Positions 1-6,357 are shown, counted from the first letter of the stretch. The stretch: 6,712 nt of DNA from RUG806 sp963624415 (GCA_963624415.1 CAVFPQ010000120.1:1-6712), one strand, 5' to 3'. A program made the numbers and translations. Notes: generated by a model from the letters alone, not told the origin.

Positions 1-130
1 GAGATTTTTCGGCGAGAAACCAATACTTCGTTGTCAGTGCGTGGCTTAAGACTTGGTTTTTCCTGTGCCTGCGTGCCGGGCCGCTCTGCAGTGCACCCGT
101 CTGCCCGGTCGGTTGGTTTTTTCTTGGCGG
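1..130. other. Gene-free left edge with terminator-like inverted repeats
   Basis: No convincing gene is visible. Two inverted repeats stand out on the plus strand. GAGAAACCAA (14-23) can pair with TTGGTTTTTC (53-62), 10 pairs including one G-T. GCCGGGC (75-81) can pair with GCCCGGT (103-109), which is followed after seven bases by a T-run (117-122). TTGGTTTTT occurs twice (53-61 and again from 114), so the first arm has two possible partners. The pattern suits the end of a plus-strand transcript entering from the left, but loops of 21-29 bases make it a weak terminator call. One plus-strand frame is open from the edge to a stop at 363-365; see rejected items. Confidence 0.3.
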
Positions 131-237
131 CAAACTGAAGTCCCGGACAGTCGGGTGCCACTTTGAGCGGCCGCCCTCCGCTCGCCTTCATTTGTTCTGC
201 TGCCCCGGCAGCATCACAAATTCGCCTCGCTCCGGGC
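131..237 (+). repeat. Dispersed intergenic repeat, left copy, with conserved stem-loop
   Basis: This segment matches the reverse complement of 6358-6466. From 173 to 237 the two copies differ only at the apex of a hairpin; bases 131-172 are clearly similar but more diverged. The hairpin pairs ATTTGT with ACAAAT and, past a TC/TC internal loop, TGCTGCC (199-205) with GGCAGCA (208-214) around a two-base loop. In the other copy one C-G pair of this stem is T-A and the loop is three bases. The element lies about 140 bases past the stop codon of the dockerin gene. Read in that transcript's direction, it has the same sense as the right copy has relative to the acyltransferase gene. I do not recognise a named repeat family. 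Confidence 0.8.
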
Positions 238-343
238 ATCTGCCGTCATACGCTGACGCTTCTGACGGCGGGTGTGCCGCCTCGCTATCCGAGGCGGCCT
301 GCCGCTCCTCGCTCGCTATCGCTCGCTCCTCGCGGCTTCTCCA
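238..343. repeat. GC-rich hairpin module
   Basis: Two consecutive inverted repeats are visible. GCCGTCA (242-248) pairs with TGACGGC (263-269) around a 14-base loop. GCCGCCTCG (276-284) pairs perfectly with CGAGGCGGC (290-298) around CTATC. Then follow short CGCTCGCT/CTCGC iterations (305-333). Neither stem is followed by a T-run on either strand, so these are not ordinary intrinsic terminators, although the module could lie in the 3' untranslated region of the dockerin gene. A compositionally similar GAGCGA-rich module sits at 6281-6357. Confidence 0.55.
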
Positions 344-374
344 ATTGCTAATTGCTAACTGCTAATTGCTGATT
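344..374 (+). repeat. Heptamer tandem repeat (ATTGCTA)n, left
   Basis: Four 7-base units: ATTGCTA (344), ATTGCTA (351), ACTGCTA (358) and ATTGCTG (365), then a partial ATT. The array ends three bases before the last base of the minus-strand dockerin stop codon (378-380), so it is the first thing downstream of that gene. An array with the same unit, in the same plus orientation, lies at 6666-6697. Confidence 0.85.
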
Positions 375-377
375 TTT

Positions 378-1595
378 TTACAGCTTCCCGTAAGCCTCAA
401 CAACCTCACTCAGCTCATCCAGCTTTACGGCAACCCTCAGCACCAGTCTCGCAATGGCAACATCCGCTCTGCCCTGCCCCGCAAGGTCAACTCTCGCAAG
501 GTTTGTCTTTGAAAGCGGCTCAATATTTACAGCGGCCCTTAATACAATTCTCGCGTCCGCAACGCTTACATCTCCGTCGTTGTCAACGTCAAACCAGTGC
601 TCCGCTTTGGCTTTGTATGCCTTGTATTCACTCTCTGTAAACCACACGGCATACAGAATTTTATCTCCGCTTGACCCCTTCGGAATTTCACTTACTTCTT
701 TTCCTTCCGAGTCGGCCCAGTATCCGAAACAGTACCCGATCGGCGCGGACGGCGAATAGAGCTTTGCGCCCTCACGGGGAGTATATTTCGTAGGATTTGC
801 CGAATTGTCAACACGCATGAATGAATATCCTTCTCGTGTGGACAGAACATACTTTACGGCGTATTCAATGTCATCCCATGTCGCCGTTACAGTCATTTTT
901 ATTGTATCTGCCGGGATTTCTCCGACAAAAGAGCCGTCGGGCATCTGCCACCCCGCAAAGGTGTATCCGTCACGCGTCGGTGTCAAGAGCTTTATATCCG
1001 TATCGCTTGTGAACATAAATACTGGATTGTCGTTTTTTGTGCCTTCGGGCAGAATGTATTCAATGTATGTGCATTTCGGCAGAACGATTTTTTCAAGCTC
1101 CGTTTTTTCCGAAACACAATAACGCTCCGTGCCGTCAAAAGCCGTGACTGTCAGATACAGCTCAAGTGTTCCGCTGTCGAGAATATCTTCTGTAAGTGCG
1201 TTTTTGTCGGCAAGTGAAGGAAAAACATCATCAAAAAGCGTAAAGCTTATTTTTTCGGTGTCAGTCGATACGTTCTTTATAAAGTAATCCGTGCCGCCGA
1301 TATCGCATACGACGGATATTTCGGTAGGGTAGAGCAGAAAAGGGTAATCGGATTTTTGAATCTGCTCATCCGTCAGTTCTTCTCTGAGTTTATCAAGTGT
1401 CTGTGTTCTCTGTTCTTCATATTTGTATATGTCTTCCGATACGGCACAGGAGAGCGAAAAATATATATCCTCCGCAGTTTTTTTATATGTAAAATTATCC
1501 GCTTCGGGCGGATTTTTTTTCTCGGCGGCAAAAACCGTCACGCCGCTTGCAAAAAGCAGTGCAATTACAAGCATAAAACAGACAGACTTTTTCAA
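378..1595 (-). CDS. Secreted InlB-repeat protein with C-terminal dockerin domain
   Basis: A 405-residue secreted protein. Residues 1-23 form a signal peptide (KK, hydrophobic core, then VFA-A). Residues 24 to about 195 are an unrecognised, probably beta-rich region. Residues about 200-242 are an InlB B-repeat/Flg_new-type unit (TPTRDGYTFAGW), and 269-320 a second, looser one. Residues 334-395 form a type I-like dockerin: the first calcium loop is intact (D336, D338, D340, D347), while the second keeps D370 but has A372, Q374 and I381 at ligand positions. Dockerins bind cohesins, which suggests attachment to a scaffold or a surface partner. No catalytic domain is visible. I chose the TTG at 1595: it begins the signal peptide, has GGAGG (1603-1607) seven bases upstream and a promoter just behind. 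The longer ATG-started frame would begin upstream of that promoter and bury the signal peptide. Ligand and partner are unknown. Confidence 0.88.
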   Translation of the reverse strand: MKKSVCFMLVIALLFASGVTVFAAEKKNPPEADNFTYKKTAEDIYFSLSCAVSEDIYKYEEQRTQTLDKLREELTDEQIQKSDYPFLLYPTEISVVCDIGGTDYFIKNVSTDTEKISFTLFDDVFPSLADKNALTEDILDSGTLELYLTVTAFDGTERYCVSEKTELEKIVLPKCTYIEYILPEGTKNDNPVFMFTSDTDIKLLTPTRDGYTFAGWQMPDGSFVGEIPADTIKMTVTATWDDIEYAVKYVLSTREGYSFMRVDNSANPTKYTPREGAKLYSPSAPIGYCFGYWADSEGKEVSEIPKGSSGDKILYAVWFTESEYKAYKAKAEHWFDVDNDGDVSVADARIVLRAAVNIEPLSKTNLARVDLAGQGRADVAIARLVLRVAVKLDELSEVVEAYGKL

Positions 1596-1629
1596 ACCGG
1601 CACCTCCGTCCGAAAGAAATCTCGTATAT

Positions 1630-1658
1630 ATTATACAATTTAAGTATATATCCGTCAA
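1630..1658 (-). promoter_or_regulatory. Sigma-A-type promoter of the dockerin gene
   Basis: On the minus strand, TTGACG (1658-1653) is followed after exactly 17 bases by a perfect TATAAT (1635-1630). Transcription would begin near 1623, leaving a leader of about 28 bases before the TTG start. This position excludes the upstream extension of the reading frame. Confidence 0.75.
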
Positions 1659-1713
1659 CACAAAACAATTTGATATATTCAAACAAAAATAAATATTTTC
1701 CGACAAGTGTCTA

Positions 1714-1742
1714 TTGACAAACGACATGGAGTAGTGTAAATT
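1714..1742 (+). promoter_or_regulatory. Sigma-A-type promoter of the first lipoprotein gene
   Basis: A perfect TTGACA (1714-1719), a 17-base spacer and TAAATT (1737-1742). It diverges from the dockerin promoter, with 55 bases between the two -35 boxes. Its -35 box, spacing and -10 box match those of the promoter at 2860-2888. The predicted start near 1749 gives a leader of about 60 bases. Confidence 0.65.
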
Positions 1743-1749
1743 GTTAGTG

Positions 1750-1770
1750 GTTTTATTCTGAATATAAAAC
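1750..1770 (+). promoter_or_regulatory. Predicted 5'-terminal hairpin of the first lipoprotein mRNA
   Basis: GTTTTAT (1750-1756) can pair with ATAAAAC (1764-1770) around a seven-base loop. It would lie at the very 5' end of the transcript, about 30 bases ahead of the ribosome binding site. Such stems can protect mRNA from 5'-end decay. The stem is A/T-rich, so this could be chance. Confidence 0.3.
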
Positions 1771-1810
1771 ACACATCATAAATTTTGTTGAAAAATTCGA
1801 GGAGAGAGAA

Positions 1811-2755
1811 ATGAAAAGAATATTTTTACCGCTTGTTTCCGTCATGCTTTGTATCGCTATGCTCGCAGGGCTTACTTCCTGCTTTACGATCGATGTTCAG
1901 ATGCTGACATATGAATCACAGCAGGATGAGGAAACAATTGACAATCAGAATTACGCCGCCGATCAGTACGTATATACCGAAGCGCCTGCTGCCGAAGAAA
2001 CAACCGAGTTTGTAAACGAAACCGTGCCGTATGAGTATCCGAAGGAGCTTGAAACGCAGCCGCAGACCGAGGCACAGACCGCCGCCGAGAATGTGACCGC
2101 CGCACCGTCAACGCCCGACAAAATGACAGGTCAGGCACTTCTCAGCTATTTTAACGATGCCGCAAACACCATAAAGGCAAAAAAGGCGGGCTTTAAGAAG
2201 TCCAAGCTTACCACCGTTAAGGATTTACAGCTGTCCAATAAGGCGGCAAATACGCTTGTAAGCTTCGTAAAGGGCGCACTGCTCTCCGAAACGGCCGATG
2301 AAACAACCGTAAACAAGGGGCAGTCCTCCGATAATGTTCTGTCACCGTCCGGCAAGGCGTACGCATCCGCACTGACTATGTCCGATATAAAGAATATATC
2401 CGCCGTCAAGAGCGGTTCCGGATATGTCATTACCGTAAATCTCAAGGATGAGCAGAATCCGACTTCAACCGGTGTTTATTCAAAATGTATGGATTATATA
2501 ACGGTTGACGATGTTGTCAATATATATGCGCCCAAAGTCGGTGCAACGGTCGCAAAAGAAAACATCACCGTAAAACTGACAAATTCATATGCAAAGCTTA
2601 CTGTTGACGCCTCCGGCACACCCACGGCATATGAGACTCTTGTAAACGGAGTTCTCTCGATGAAAAACGCTTCGATTAAAAAAGTCGTGACCATAAACAC
2701 CGACCTTGACATAACACTTTCGAGCACAACAACATACACAGGATTTTCGTTTTGA
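1811..2755 (+). CDS. Lipoprotein of unknown function, first of a tandem paralogous pair
   Basis: A 314-residue predicted lipoprotein. Residues 1-23 are a signal peptide ending in the lipobox LTSC, with C24 as the lipidated cysteine. Residues 25-104 are an acidic linker rich in Glu, Thr, Ala, Gln and Pro. Residues about 107-314 form a compact domain that I cannot assign to a named family. It opens with ALLSYFNDAANTIKAKKAGF, carries a SGSGYVITVNLKDE strand region near 201-214 and ends in YTGFSF. The same landmarks occur in the same order in the next gene, so the two are probably tandem duplicates. The ATG at 1811 is set by AGGAG (1800-1804) six bases upstream. No GC-rich terminator follows, so readthrough into the next gene is possible. 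Codon use is ordinary for this window, including several ATA codons. Likely site: outer face of the cytoplasmic membrane, domain projecting into the wall. Confidence 0.85.
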   Translation: MKRIFLPLVSVMLCIAMLAGLTSCFTIDVQMLTYESQQDEETIDNQNYAADQYVYTEAPAAEETTEFVNETVPYEYPKELETQPQTEAQTAAENVTAAPSTPDKMTGQALLSYFNDAANTIKAKKAGFKKSKLTTVKDLQLSNKAANTLVSFVKGALLSETADETTVNKGQSSDNVLSPSGKAYASALTMSDIKNISAVKSGSGYVITVNLKDEQNPTSTGVYSKCMDYITVDDVVNIYAPKVGATVAKENITVKLTNSYAKLTVDASGTPTAYETLVNGVLSMKNASIKKVVTINTDLDITLSSTTTYTGFSF

Positions 2756-2859
2756 TTGAAATAACAAAATTTAAGAAAAATTTTTGTGTAAAAGTACCTA
2801 AAGAATTTGACTGATGAAAAATCTTGAGTAAAAGTTGACAAGAAATTGCATAAAGTTAC

Positions 2860-2888
2860 TTGACAATTTTCATTCTGTGTTGTAAATT
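2860..2888 (+). promoter_or_regulatory. Sigma-A-type promoter of the second lipoprotein gene
   Basis: A perfect TTGACA (2860-2865), a 17-base spacer and TAAATT (2883-2888), preceded directly by TG. The start near 2895 gives a leader of about 85 bases containing a small CGGT-CAA-ACCG hairpin (2934-2944). A second TTGACA at 2835-2840 has no matching -10 box. Confidence 0.7.
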
Positions 2889-2979
2889 ATTTATGTATTG
2901 CAACGGTTCTTGCCATGCAGCACCAAATTATTACGGTCAAACCGAAAAAAACGAAAATTCTGAAAGGGGTTCACACCTA

Positions 2980-4011
2980 ATGAAGAAAAACATCATGAGA
3001 GTAATCTCGCTTGTCCTCGTAGCGGCTATGCTGTTCGCTTTCTGCTCCTGCTCGCAGGAAATCCGTGTCCGCTTCGTAGACAAAGACGGCAATGATATCA
3101 ACATCAGCGGTCTTGTAGGCGGCTCGGTTTCTTCAGACACAAACGCAGACGCAAACACAGACGCAGACAGCGGCTCGGCCGATTCCGGCTCAGCCGATAC
3201 ACCTTCCGATGCGGCAACAGAGGCTCCCGCTGACAACGGCGGTGCTACACCCGCAGCAACAGAGGCTCCCGCTTCCGATGCGGCAACACAGGCTCCCGCT
3301 GACAACGGCGGCGCTACACCCGCAGCAACAGAGGCTCCCTCAAAGGCTTCTTCCGGCGGATCAACAACAGCCGCTCCCACAGGCAAAGAGGCTATCTTCA
3401 ACTTCTACAAGACAGCCGCTAACAAAGTTGCTCAGAACGGTGCCGCAGGCTACACAAAGAAAGAGTGGCAGGCACTTTCAAACCTCAACCTCACAGGTAT
3501 GAGTGCTGTTGACAGCGCTATCACAAACGTTGCAGGTAACTACATGACCAAGGAAGCTGACGCTCAGGATCAGGTTTCCGCTAAGGGCTCCGATGACGCT
3601 AAGTCACGTTTCCCCGCATGCACACTTACCGATATGTCCAAGGTTGCTTCCGCTACCTGCACAGTTCAGTCAAACGGCAACTACAAGATCGTTATCACAA
3701 TGGTTAACGAAGATACACCCAAGAAGTCAAGCAACTTCCTCGGCAAGGTTACAAACTCCATCCTTTACTGGGAAGACATTGATACCGAGCTTAAGAACAT
3801 CTCCATCATCAAGTCCTATTCCAACATTCATGTTATCTATGAGGGCTTCAAGATTGAGGCTGAGATTACTCCCGCCGGCAACTTCGTATCCCTTAACCAC
3901 CTCGCAGGCGTAAACATCAAGATCGGCGAAGCTAAGGTTCTTGTTGCAACACTTAAGGACAAGAGCGGTCACCTTGACAATACCTGCAAGTACACCAACT
4001 TCAAGTACTAA
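2980..4011 (+). CDS. Probably abundant lipoprotein of unknown function, second of the tandem pair
   Basis: A 343-residue predicted lipoprotein. The signal peptide ends in FCSC with C24 as likely lipidation site; F at -3 is atypical for a lipobox. A short segment (25-40) precedes a low-complexity Ala/Thr/Pro/Asp/Gly/Ser linker (about 41-133) that holds a 23-residue tandem duplication. Residues about 135-343 resemble the C-terminal domain of the preceding gene: FNFYKTAANKVAQNGAAGYTKK near the start, NGNYKIVITMVNED at 232-245, and final YTNFKY. I chose the ATG at 2980 because AAAGGGG (2963-2969) precedes it and the signal peptide starts there; an in-frame ATG at 2860 falls inside the promoter. 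Ile is almost always ATC and never ATA, Phe always TTC, Lys mostly AAG, unlike the neighbours. With its own promoter and a strong terminator, it is probably highly expressed. Function unknown. Confidence 0.87.
   Translation: MKKNIMRVISLVLVAAMLFAFCSCSQEIRVRFVDKDGNDINISGLVGGSVSSDTNADANTDADSGSADSGSADTPSDAATEAPADNGGATPAATEAPASDAATQAPADNGGATPAATEAPSKASSGGSTTAAPTGKEAIFNFYKTAANKVAQNGAAGYTKKEWQALSNLNLTGMSAVDSAITNVAGNYMTKEADAQDQVSAKGSDDAKSRFPACTLTDMSKVASATCTVQSNGNYKIVITMVNEDTPKKSSNFLGKVTNSILYWEDIDTELKNISIIKSYSNIHVIYEGFKIEAEITPAGNFVSLNHLAGVNIKIGEAKVLVATLKDKSGHLDNTCKYTNFKY
3204..3341 (+). repeat. 69-base tandem duplication inside the lipoprotein linker
   Basis: Two adjacent copies, 3204-3272 and 3273-3341, nearly identical in DNA. 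One difference changes GAG to CAG (Glu to Gln), one is silent (GGT to GGC), and the ends drift. Each unit encodes 23 linker residues and itself holds two copies of an AATEAPA-like heptapeptide. The period is a multiple of three, so copy number could change without shifting the frame. Confidence 0.9.
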
Positions 4012-4064
4012 TCGACTTGAAACTGCCGTATTTTACGCAGATCGAAAAACAATAAATAATTATA

Positions 4065-4124
4065 GGCTGTGACTTTTGCCGGGCTTCAAACAGAAGCAGA
4101 GCAGGGTCACAGCCTTGTTTTTTT
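4065..4124 (+). terminator. Rho-independent terminator of the second lipoprotein gene
   Basis: GGCTGTGAC (4065-4073) pairs perfectly with GTCACAGCC (4106-4114), followed by TTGTTTTTTT (4115-4124). The 32-base apex holds a second stem, GCTTC (4083-4087) with GAAGC (4093-4097) around AAACA. It begins 53 bases after the stop codon. The opposite strand lacks a T-run, so termination is one-way. Confidence 0.88.
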
Positions 4125-4280
4125 CGATATTTTATTTTTATTCCTATGAACTATTATACGCTTCCCAATCTGATGTGCTGTCAGCATCAGCACCGGAAAC
4201 ATTTTTGATACACGGTCAATTCCGAATTTTTAAATAAAATATGAAAAGAATCCAAACTGTAAAATCCGCATTTCCCATAC
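4125..4280. other. AT-rich spacer, no gene seen
   Basis: This is the rest of the gene-free stretch between the terminator and the hydrolase promoter. I see no plausible small gene with a ribosome binding site. One short hairpin is present: GTGCTG (4175-4180) and CAGCAC (4188-4193) around a seven-base loop, without a T-run. Confidence 0.5.
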
Positions 4281-4309
4281 TTGCAAAACAGGCGGGTTCG
4301 TGTTACTAT
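4281..4309 (+). promoter_or_regulatory. Extended -10 promoter of the hydrolase-acyltransferase operon
   Basis: TTGCAA (4281-4286), a 17-base spacer and TACTAT (4304-4309). TGT directly before the -10 box gives the extended -10 arrangement (TGN). Transcription would start near 4316, leaving a leader of about 34 bases. The -35 and -10 boxes match consensus less well than those of the lipoprotein genes. Confidence 0.55.
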
Positions 4310-4349
4310 ATATTTATATATATTTTACTTTAACAAGAGGGAGGAAAAT

Positions 4350-5324
4350 ATGTTTATCGAGAAATATAATCTGCCGGTCAGTGAGAAAAACTTTGCCGAA
4401 GGCATGCTTGTCGCGGAAAAATATCTGTCCGAGCATGGCGGCGGCGGATATTTTGACAGCTTTGACGGCAACAAAATTCATTATGAGAAATATCTCTGCG
4501 AAAATCCCAAGGGGAATATAGTAATTGTTCACGGCTTTACGGAGTCCGCCGAAAAATTCCGTGAGGTCAGCTACAACTTCCTTCTGTGGGGCTACAATGT
4601 TTTCGCAATCGACAACCGCGGTCACGGCAGAAGCTTCAGACCTGCGAACGATCCCGAAACCGTATGTGTCGGCAAGTTTTCCGACTATGTCGACGACCTT
4701 CAGACGCTTGTCGCAAAGGTTGTTCTGCCGGCGTCACAGGGCAAGCCGCTTTATGTTTACTGTCACTCAATGGGCGGTGCGATAACAGTACAGCACCTTC
4801 AGACCTATCCCGGCGTATTCGAAAAGGCGGTGCTTTCCGCTCCCATGATTCATGCCAGAATGATGGGCTTTCCGACATGGGTTGCCCATGTAATTGCCGA
4901 GGGCGGTGTTCTTGTCGGACAGAAAAATAAGCGTATCCCCGGCTGCAAAGGGTTCAATCCCAACCGCACATACGAGCAGAGCCATGATACTTCCAAAGCG
5001 AGATTTGACTACTATCAGGCAAAACGCTGCCTTGACAGAGATCTGCAGACTGCCGATCCGTCCTTTAACTGGGTAAACGAAGCGATAAAGGTCATTAAGC
5101 TCAATCTTGATCCTGTCAGAAATGCCCGTATAAAAATTCCCGTTCTGCTGTGTCAGCCCGAGGAGGATTCTTCGGTTTATTCGTCTGCCGAAAATACATT
5201 CATTTCCATGGTTTCAAAGGGCAGACTAAAGCGTTACAAGGACTGCCGCCACGAAATTTACATGGCAGTAGATGACACCGTTGCCGAGTACTACGGCGAT
5301 ATCAAAAAATTCTTTGAGGAGTAA
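4350..5324 (+). CDS. Alpha/beta hydrolase, monoacylglycerol lipase/lysophospholipase type
   Basis: A 324-residue cytoplasmic serine hydrolase of the Hydrolase_4 (PldB/monoacylglycerol lipase-like) group. These enzymes usually cleave the ester of a lysophospholipid or monoacylglycerol; the actual substrate cannot be read from sequence. Visible motifs in order: HGF at 61-63 (oxyanion region), GHGRS at 91-95, the nucleophile elbow CHSMGG with S140, a cap segment about 168-245, the likely acid D273 in PEEDSSV, and the catalytic histidine H301 in CRHEI. The full triad and a family-typical length indicate an intact enzyme. No signal peptide or membrane segment is seen. The ATG at 4350 has GGGAGG (4339-4344) five bases upstream; an in-frame ATG at 4281 overlaps the promoter. 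It is first in an operon with the acyltransferase-domain gene, which starts 4 bases after its stop. Confidence 0.9.
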   Translation: MFIEKYNLPVSEKNFAEGMLVAEKYLSEHGGGGYFDSFDGNKIHYEKYLCENPKGNIVIVHGFTESAEKFREVSYNFLLWGYNVFAIDNRGHGRSFRPANDPETVCVGKFSDYVDDLQTLVAKVVLPASQGKPLYVYCHSMGGAITVQHLQTYPGVFEKAVLSAPMIHARMMGFPTWVAHVIAEGGVLVGQKNKRIPGCKGFNPNRTYEQSHDTSKARFDYYQAKRCLDRDLQTADPSFNWVNEAIKVIKLNLDPVRNARIKIPVLLCQPEEDSSVYSSAENTFISMVSKGRLKRYKDCRHEIYMAVDDTVAEYYGDIKKFFEE

Positions 5325-5328
5325 AACT

Positions 5329-6246
5329 ATGCACGCAAGCGATTTTCTTTTTGATTTTATGGACAGATACAACTACCCCGAAATTGCCAAGACCGAGTTT
5401 ACACGTGTCATGCGCCGTCTTGACGATGAAAAAGCTTTCGGTGACGAGGTGGATGAGGCTGTCAATACATACATGAACAATGACGATGCCGAGCTTAACG
5501 ACGCACTCGCCAAAATGACGGCAATTGCGGAGAAATACAACGAGAATGAGTACACCATGCACTTTATTTTCCTTCTCAACATTATGCCGATATTAAAACA
5601 GCGTTACCTTGACAACGGTTACTCCGAGGAGCTTTTCTATGACGGAGCGGATGACCTTCGCTGCAAGCTTCTTGAATGCATAAAGTGCAAGGGCGTTCCC
5701 GGAACATTTGTCGCAAGCTGGAATCACGGATTTCTTAAAATGCAGCGTTTCGCGCTCGGCAGATTTCAGTATGAGCATCGCACTTATGACGAGGATTTTG
5801 ACTTTACGACATCCTGCGGCAAGGTTCTCAAAGACGGCGACCTGATGATAAATTTCCACATTCCGTCATCGGGAATATCTCTTACCGATGATGTTCGACT
5901 TGCTTCATACAAGAAAGCATACAATTTCTATAAAGACCTTTTCCCGGACGGAAAGGTAGTTTTCTGTGTGCATTCGTGGCTTCTGTTCCCGAAAAACAGT
6001 GAGATATTGCCGCCTACATCAAATATAATCCGTTTCCTTAACGATTTTGAAATAGTATCGTGGGAAGAGAAAGACGAGTTCGGCGATGCATGGCGTATTT
6101 TCGGTGCGGATGCCGATAAAGCCCCCGAGGATCTTCCCCGCAATACTTCTCTTGAACGTTCCTTTGCCGATTGGCTCATCGCCGGCAAAAAGACCGGTGC
6201 GGCACTCGGTGTATTCGTATTTGACGGAGAAAAGATAGTCAGATAA
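5329..6246 (+). CDS. GNAT-like acyltransferase domain-containing protein
   Basis: A 305-residue cytoplasmic protein that fits the family with an N-acyltransferase-like N-terminal domain followed by a GNAT-like C-terminal domain, generally annotated only as acyltransferase domain-containing. Recognisable landmarks: RFALGRFQYE (140-149), INFHIPSSG (174-182), CVHSWLLFP (213-221), LPPTSNIIRF (227-236), and LPRNTSLERSFADWLIAG near 269-286. The N-terminal 135 residues are mostly helical and acidic. No experimentally fixed substrate is known to me, so the role as acyl-CoA-dependent transferase is inferred from the fold. The ATG at 5329 is set by GAGGAG (5316-5321), which overlaps the end of the hydrolase gene; stop and start are separated by 4 bases, indicating translational coupling. 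No intrinsic terminator follows directly; the transcript would run into the repeat region after 6246. Confidence 0.78.
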   Translation: MHASDFLFDFMDRYNYPEIAKTEFTRVMRRLDDEKAFGDEVDEAVNTYMNNDDAELNDALAKMTAIAEKYNENEYTMHFIFLLNIMPILKQRYLDNGYSEELFYDGADDLRCKLLECIKCKGVPGTFVASWNHGFLKMQRFALGRFQYEHRTYDEDFDFTTSCGKVLKDGDLMINFHIPSSGISLTDDVRLASYKKAYNFYKDLFPDGKVVFCVHSWLLFPKNSEILPPTSNIIRFLNDFEIVSWEEKDEFGDAWRIFGADADKAPEDLPRNTSLERSFADWLIAGKKTGAALGVFVFDGEKIVR

Positions 6247-6280
6247 TCGTATAGGGAATAAGGGGAATTTGGTTTGACGG

Positions 6281-6357
6281 AGGCGAGCGGAGCGAGCCGT
6301 GTCGCGAACGAAGTGAGCGAAAGCCGAGGAGGCGGCGAAGCCGCCGACGAGGCATGG
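6281..6357 (+). repeat. GAGCGA-rich GC module downstream of the acyltransferase gene
   Basis: This segment has repeated GAGCG/GAACGAAGTGAGCGA-like iterations and a perfect hairpin, GGCGGC (6331-6336) with GCCGCC (6340-6345), closed by a GAA loop. It runs directly into the dispersed repeat at 6358. The arrangement mirrors the GC-rich module beside the left copy. No T-run follows, and I see no gene here. Confidence 0.5.

Noticed and set aside
163..351. 62-residue plus-strand reading frame
   Set aside because: It lies entirely within repeat DNA and has no ribosome binding site. Its similarity to a minus-strand frame near 6400 comes from the inverted repeat copy and breaks at the loop.
3..365. 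Plus-strand frame open from the window edge to a stop at 363-365, possibly the end of a gene entering from the left
   Set aside because: The translation is rich in Cys, Ser, Arg and Ala and runs through the dispersed repeat and the heptamer array. In the right copy the equivalent frame shifts at the hairpin apex, so coding is not conserved. Sequence to the left would settle it.
2765..2786. A/T-only inverted repeat (ACAAAA with TTTTGT) after the first lipoprotein gene as a terminator
   Set aside because: The stem has almost no G-C pairs and there is no proper T-run, so it is too weak to call.
2835..2840. Additional TTGACA upstream of the second lipoprotein promoter
   Set aside because: No acceptable -10 box lies 16-18 bases downstream.
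2937..3401. 154-codon minus-strand frame rich in Ala, Ser and Val
   Set aside because: It is the antisense shadow of the low-complexity lipoprotein linker and crosses that gene's leader and signal peptide.
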